Shown here piece by piece: positions 58,370-64,000 of a DNA stretch of 64,000 nucleotides; the stretch's first letter is position 1, and every line of letters starts with the position of its first letter. Source of the DNA: Isoetes taiwanensis (taxonomy: Eukaryota > Streptophyta > Lycopodiopsida > Isoetales > Isoetaceae); NCBI GenBank assembly GCA_021234155.1, contig JAJEKV010000072.1, positions 5,123,620 to 5,187,619 on the forward strand. The letters run 5' to 3'. Below the pieces are notes generated by a model that saw only the letters and a list, made by a program, of their open reading frames with translations, searched no databases and was not told the DNA's origin. Made by a program: the position numbers and the translations under genes.

Positions 58370-59920
58370 ACAAAATATAGGGTTTTACAGAATACCAACA
58401 ATGTGATAATTGCAAGGTCACCATAGTCTAACTAACCTTGTAATCAATTCCAAACTCACATCTAAATTCACAATGAATGTAAATTTGCAATTGAATTTGA
58501 AATTCCAGTATGGAATTTAAAGCACCCTCTAGGAAATAGACCTGGATAATCCCATTGATGTGATGTATCTGAGGTCCACGCTTCCTGAATTACAACTCTT
58601 AGACCTAAAAACTAGAAACAATGATAATACATGTCCTTACAAATTTAAATCACATTAATTTTAAAACATAATGTTCAATAGCACAGGCACGAGAGGCACA
58701 TCACCACCTCAACACCATTGTTACAAGATAATACAATGCTTAGCTCCACGAGGAATCTCACCACTCCAGGGGATGCAGCTAAGTTATAGGGGTATGTCTT
58801 GTGCATGCAGAGGGTTCGAAGAAACTACCCCATGTATACACTTTTTTTGGTAAGAGACCGCCGCCTATAAGGTCTCGTATTGTCGAAAATTTTGCACCCA
58901 TTCCATACTTGTACAAGCATTTTGATCAGTGGCAAATATATATCTCTCTTATAAATGTTAATTCCGAGCGTACCTGGCAATATATCTTATAATATAGAAA
59001 CCCAAATTAGATAATCCCTCTTCGAATCCACATATCAAAAGAGCCCTCATATACATATATAATCTATTCTCCACTTGCCAACTTTCCCTTCACGACTTTG
59101 TAGAGTGCGAAATGCATGAAATCCATACTTGTGTAGATGTATATATGTATGTTTTTATTGAAAATAAACCCTTAGAGTTCACTCAATTGTGTTGTATGGC
59201 TAGTATAATATGAACCCCCTTTTCTCACCAGAACCTAAAATAAGAAAACAAGAAGACAAGAAAATATCGCTAGAAATGACCATTCATACTTTTTTGATGC
59301 TTAGACATCAACGCCCTGACCCTGCTCATCGCGAACCAAGTGATAATAGGCTTTTGTTATCGGCCTATGGTTTCCATGATCCATAATTGTTAGTCATAGA
59401 TCAACATATATATTGATGTTACCAAGCACTTCCACTAGCTGGGAAACAAAAGCACTTAATCGGCTACATAGTCGATCAATCTTAAGAAATCCATTAGCTT
59501 CAATTATCCTAATATCTGACTCATGGGATATATCCCCTCCAATACAAAAGCATACGCAGAAAAAGCAGGTTAAGGGGCCGGAGATCTAGATATGTCTGAA
59601 ATCTCCGGCATTGTGATGCTCCCCAAATCTATACGATGCTCCCATCGTATAAATACGGGAAATCCCCTTTCTCAACATATCTATCATTAGGAAACGCCCT
59701 CCGTCTGACTCGGACCACTTGTGATGGCCAAGTGTCCGAGTGAAGGACATGGAGGTGTCATTCGTCCCATGCCTTCTCTGGAATATTCTTTACTATAGAA
59801 ATGTACATAGATGTACTAGCAACAATACATACAAATAAGATGCCACCACGAAGGGTGGCCCATCCATCATCAATACGATAATATCAACATAACATATAGA
59901 ATGCATCATATTCTACACCG
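58370..59920. other. No gene recognised
   Basis: AT-rich with short frames only. Small hairpins occur near 59577-59612 (CCGGAGAT and its inverse ATCTCCGG) and 59630-59650 (ATACGATG...CATCGTAT). It is probably decayed retrotransposon sequence. Confidence 0.3.
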
Positions 59921-60061
59921 GGCTCAGACTCCAAGGGAGGTCGACTGACAGTTAAGACCTCATAATGGTAGATGGAATCATGACATTGGTGTTGGCTGGC
60001 ATAGAACATTGGCTAGGGTAGTCCACTCCATCTGCCCCTCATGTGCACACTTTGCAGAGAG
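59921..60061 (-). repeat. Inverted copy of the 63.7-kb sequence
   Basis: Reading GGCTCAGACTCCAAGG... to CACACTTTGCAGAG, this block matches the reverse complement of 63676-63822 over about 140 bp with several mismatches. The sequence beyond it (to about 60420) is less clearly related. It probably represents two opposite insertions of the same retrotransposon terminal region. Confidence 0.65.
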
Positions 60062-60493
60062 GCCAAAACATGCTGTGGCATGATTGTCACTTTCCGAGGA
60101 TGTAATCTCATGGAATCACCCTATGAGACTACTCCAAGTTGCCTCTCTCCAGTCCGATAAGGTAGGGATGGGACAAGTCCCTTCCTGGAGCACAAGGGTT
60201 CCATGGGTGGCTAGAGGATCATGCGACGCATGTCCATACCCAACTTTAACGCCCCAAAATCCATTGGTTGAGCTTTCCACCATACCCATCAAGTCCCCAG
60301 GGTGTCCTTTTGGGACGACGCCTATGACCCAGAGGGTGTCAGACCCATACTATAAGCCTAGCACAGGGGCCCCAGTTGCCCTACTCAGCAAGGCCTCACC
60401 TCCACTTCACCATTGTGTCTGTTGTCTCGTGCTCAATCACAACATAGCATCCACAACAGCATAACATCCACAGTCAGGTGAGTTCTTGTGCAC

Positions 60494-60693
60494 AGGCCGC
60501 ATTTATTGGGATTTATGGGATTCTAGCTAGAAACATCTATAATCCTACTAGCTTTTAGATCTCTACCTTCCCTTACCCCACAAACATAAGAGGTGCAGCA
60601 AAAGAACTACCGTAAATCATAAATCTATTTATAGCTTCAAATCGAGCATTAATATATGATTAACCATCGATGTAAGCAAACAAGGGTTAATCC
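60494..60693 (+). repeat. Direct repeat, copy 1
   Basis: About 200 bp beginning AGGCCGCATTTATTGG and ending near GGGTTAATCC, repeated at 61267-61464 with moderate divergence. The preceding 40 bp (GCTCAATCACAACAT) are also shared. Confidence 0.75.
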
Positions 60694-60994
60694 TTAACTA
60701 GAATCTCAAGCTACTGACCAGTATCTTGGCTAGATCCACTATCTCCCAAGTTCTCCTTGTTCGTTTGGTTGAATAGGCTCATCCTCCTTTTCCAATTGCC
60801 CCCAAATTGATTTGGGGCAAATTTGGATTGAAGCCCCAATTTGGCTAAACCAAATTTGGCAGTTCCACCTTGCTCAATCGATTTGGGTTAGGTGTTAACC
60901 TCTAAACTAAATTATTAATAATTAATTAACATAGTTAATTACTAATTATTAGCTAATTTAGCATACTTGACTTTTGATTAATATTTAACTCTAA

Positions 60995-61147
60995 ACCGTA
61001 CTTCCCATACCGTACGTGTACAATACGTATGCAACGTACCGTACGGGGTAACGTACGAGGGCCACTTTAACGTACAAACATACGTCAAAAGTTGTTTAAA
61101 GTACGCGTACGGTACGTACGGTACATTAAAATACGTACGGTACGTAA
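60995..61147 (+). repeat. GTACG/CGTAC-rich palindromic tract
   Basis: Around 15 overlapping occurrences of CGTAC or GTACG in 150 bp, including CGTACGGTACGTACGG. Both strands read alike. It sits between the two direct-repeat copies and is followed by an A/T-rich run (61149-61183). Confidence 0.8.
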
Positions 61148-61266
61148 CTAAAAAAATATTATTTTTTTTTTAATTTTTTTGAAAAGTACATGTACCCATA
61201 CCTATAAATCACATCTATACCCATCCATTTTCTACTGCTCAATCACAACATGACATCCAAAGCTAG

Positions 61267-61464
61267 AGGCCGCATTTACTGGAGTTTATAGGATTCTAGC
61301 TAGGAACATCTATAATCCTACTTGTTTTTAAGTCTCTACTCTCTCTTACCCCACAATCATAAGAAGTGCAACAAAATAACTACCGTAAACCAAATCCTTT
61401 CATAACTTCAAATAGAGCATTAATATATGATTAATCATCCATGTAAGCAAACAAAGGGCTAATT
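61267..61464 (+). repeat. Direct repeat, copy 2
   Basis: Second copy of 60494-60693. With an offset of about 770 bp the pair could be a tandem duplication or two terminal regions around a deleted body; no coding sequence lies between. Confidence 0.75.
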
Positions 61465-62522
61465 GTGACGTTTCCCACCAAATATAGCATGCTCAGTCGT
61501 ACATCTTGCAGGAAATCCTGCATCCAGCAACATCTGCCACATGGGCCCTCCGTCTATCCCGCTCCTGGAATGGCTAGAGTGCGGGAAGGGGTATGCTTGG
61601 CCTCATACCTCTCCGCTTAGTATTTTTCACTTTATTTCTATGTCAAGCATGTCTGGATTTAACCCAACTCGAGTTACTCTGCGCGAGGGCCCTTTCCCAG
61701 ACTCTCAGAAATCTGTTTGGCGCGGAGTGACCCGGGTGGATCAATTTTCGCATATTTGACCATTTCAAGATAACAAAATTAAGCACTTACACTAATATAG
61801 TAAAGTTTACATAGCATAACTTGAACAAAATTAGCTAAAAAATTTCCTATGGTCTTGTCTTCCCTTATTTTTTAGACCTCTTGGGTATTACAGTCGTCCT
61901 CTTGCCATGAATTGCGTACAAGTTGGCTCTGCTTCAACCCCTTCCTAGCAACACCGCATCATCATTGGCGTGACTCGATAGTCCGCCTTGCAACCTTGCA
62001 TCACTTCCCGAAATAGGCAGTCGAATGGTGCTCTTCGTATCAGGAGGTTGGTGCGCTCTTGGAAGTACCGAATCTCCCAAAATTCTGAGTAAGTTGAATT
62101 TGGGTCATGGTGCTTAGGCTTTCTTGGCTCCTTAGGTGAGAGAGGCAAATTCTTTATGTTTTTAAGCCATTTGTTTCTTCTTATAATCTATGTCCCTCTG
62201 CGATTTTAAGAGCTTTTACATGTTGAATAGATTTTTATTGATTCTTTAGCTTCGGTCATACTGGAACGATGGCCCTTCTGGTGCTGTTGGTTCTTTCAAT
62301 TGCATGGTAGGTTCCTCCTTTTGCTCGCGCTTCTTGTGCCATTCTTCTTCTTCCTCTGTCTCATCCTCCACTAGTCCGTCTGGCTATGGTTCCTAAATCA
62401 CTATGTTTTCTCTTCACTAATCCTCGCCCGTCTTCGTGCGCTTATCCTTTGCTTGCTTTTCCTCCTCCCATTCTGTCACCTTCTCCTTGCCCTTGAGCTT
62501 CCTCTTCTTCAAGGCCGTGTGT
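61465..62522. other. No gene recognised
   Basis: Short frames without domains. Ser/Pro-coding low-complexity sequence lies near 62330-62510 (TCTTCTTCTTCC-like). Confidence 0.3.
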
Positions 62523-63250
62523 GATGTTCCAGCATAATATACGCCCCGAATACGTATATTATACTGCCACGTCACTCGTACATGTCACGGATGACATGTA
62601 CTTGCGAGATGTATAGGGTTGCACCTAGGGGGCAAGAGTTGCACCTAGGGGGCAACATTGAATGTTGTGCATGTTAAATAAACATACACAATTAATAACC
62701 CCATGGACCCCATTGCCAAATGGCTAAATCCCATTTGGCCAATGTCTAACCTAACCCTAAGGGTTTCTATAAAAGGGCTTTCCCCTTAAACCCTAAACCT
62801 TCTTTTCTTTGACATTTAGGGTTTTCATAGAGCTCCTTTCCCATTCTCGCATTTGGGGTTCTCTTGAGCCATTTCGGCCAAGTCTGGACTTCAATCCGCA
62901 TTGCTGAGCTCCGGGAAGCCGAATTTGCACAATAGATTATCGATTAGCAGCCACCTTCAGCAAGATCAGGAGCATGGACGCCTTCCGAGGATCAGGAGCA
63001 GGTCAAGGACCAGGTATATAGTCATTCTGTTGTGCAAAGCCGTCTTTGGGCAAGGCAATAGACTGGTTTAGTATGTTAGATCAACTCTAGAGGCCTTATA
63101 GATCCCGAGATCATAAGCCCTAACTAAGGAACCTAACTCTGTTGTGTAGTTAGATTGATTTGATGATATTCTCTATTTCAGTTCTATGATGTTGGATGTA
63201 TTTCACTCTGTGACCTCCATGTATTGGGAAGGGGGGTAGAGACTTAAAGT
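62523..63250 (+). promoter_or_regulatory. Candidate retrotransposon LTR with core promoter (truncated by window)
   Basis: Starts TGATGTTCCAGC. It contains a tandem GTTGCACCTAGGGGGCAA pair (62627-62664), a TATA box TATAAAA at 62768-62774 with ordinary spacing to an AAACCCTAAACC-containing leader, and CT-rich sequence after it. The copy relation between 59.9 kb and 63.7 kb supports a repeated element. No partner LTR, primer site or ORF is within the window, so this is tentative. Confidence 0.3.
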
Positions 63251-63675
63251 TGTGTAGCAGATGATCCTAGTTAGCATCAGTAGTTCCCAATTACATGCGG
63301 CCCATGCACAGGAGCCCGTCTGGTTGTGGGTGGCGGGATCAGACCGGATGATAAGGAAGAACTTGTCCCTACACAGACTGACCCCTCTGGTGTGTAAGGC
63401 CTACCGGGGGTCTATGCGGGCTAGGCTTAATGGCTTGCCACTGCGTGTGGGCAAGGCATGAGCTCGACACTCGTGGGGTGATGCGTCACCTTCCAGTATG
63501 TTCAAGTCGAATAAGAGCAGTGGCTCTCTAGCTGCCTGTGAAGGGCATGGATGCTTCCGAAGGGGAGGTGACTTTCCTCCTGCCTCATCGGGGCTGGGGA
63601 GATGTAACCCAGTAGTAGTAGCCCCTCTGGCTATTCACCCGGCAGGCTACGGTCAGATCCCAATATCTTTCAACC

Positions 63676-63822
63676 TACTCTGCAAAGTGTGCATGGGAGG
63701 GGCGGATGGAGTGGACTACCCTAAGCCATGTTCTATGCTAGCCAAATCCATCGCCATGAATTCTGTCTGTAATGATCTCTGGAGGACCAAGCCGTCAGTC
63801 AACCCCCTTGAGTCTGAGCCTT
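63676..63822 (+). repeat. Partner of the inverted copy at 59.9 kb
   Basis: Reverse-complement match to 59921-60061, including CTCTGCAAAGTGTGCATG and GGAGTGGACTACCCTA. It is GC-richer than the surrounding sequence and lies near the right edge of the window. Confidence 0.65.
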
Positions 63823-64000
63823 GGGTAGGTTTCCCCCTTTCTGTTATTGTTACGCTGATGTTGTTATCTTATGGTGTATATGATATGTTCATCCTTCGAG
63901 GTGATTGTACTGATATGTTATGTTATGTGCTCATGTTTATTCGCGCTTCCGCAGATAGGTCGACCCGATGGGAGACGGGTGAATGACACATCCACTCTTC

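Noticed and set aside
60084-60464. 126-codon plus-strand frame
   Set aside because: It falls in repeated DNA related to the 63.7-kb sequence in opposite orientation and shows no domain.

Overview
The window is nuclear DNA of a land plant with a large, repeat-rich genome. Two conserved plant genes with ordinary GT-AG introns are present: a chloroplast-type half ABC transporter (ABCD2-like) and a NO POLLEN GERMINATION-RELATED (NPGR1-like) TPR protein, both on the minus strand. A non-seed vascular plant (fern or lycophyte) is my guess. It rests on a chromovirus whose reverse transcriptase and chromodomain look like the Sushi/Tcn1 kind and on a LINE with a coiled-coil/RRM ORF1. It is an inference, not something the sequence proves.

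Layout. 1-6.1 kb: AT-rich, no gene, with a decayed internal duplication (about 3.6-5.9 kb). 6.1-9.8 kb: ABCD2-like gene, every splice site good but five 1-2 nt frameshifts plus an unresolved exon 1/2 junction. 10.4-14.4 kb: a complete PIF/Harbinger-like DNA transposon (38-bp TIRs, TAA target duplication). It carries no visible transposase but holds pieces of at least three host genes (poly(A)-binding protein, a USO1-related coiled-coil protein, a receptor kinase), i.e. a Pack-type element. 15.0-18.0 kb: NPGR1-like gene, five exons, one 2-nt frameshift. 18-22 kb: mostly empty, with a 24-bp foldback and an isolated first exon of splicing factor SF3a60.

22.4-27.4 kb and 52.2-54.9 kb look like one old accessory unit, possibly a large DNA transposon. 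It has a minus-strand gene with a ParB/sulfiredoxin-like motif, a DUF8039-like fragment, an unrecognised minus-strand gene and a gene of DUF7869 type with an RNase H-like appearance. Around these genes, outside the recognised exons, lie at least twelve copies of a 15-nt GC-rich palindrome, consensus TCGCGCRTAGCGCGA, which no ordinary feature explains.

The DUF7869-type gene was broken by a LINE (27.44-31.88 kb, itself hit by a SINE) and then by a chromovirus, element A (31,936-52,181). Element A was broken by a second Ty3-type element B (33,458-47,709, perfect 5-bp target duplication), and B by a nearly full-length L1 (38,366-46,349, 8-bp target duplication). Removing these insertions rejoins each interrupted reading frame, so the relative order of events can be read directly.

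55-64 kb: no gene recognised. It holds a MITE-like inverted repeat, a second foldback, minisatellites, a GTACG-rich tract and inverted and direct copies of what is probably a retrotransposon terminal region.

Numerous 1-2 nt indels, several of them in homopolymers or dinucleotide repeats, occur in otherwise conserved exons of both host genes. Either these copies are recently dead or the assembly carries residual long-read errors; the sequence alone cannot decide.
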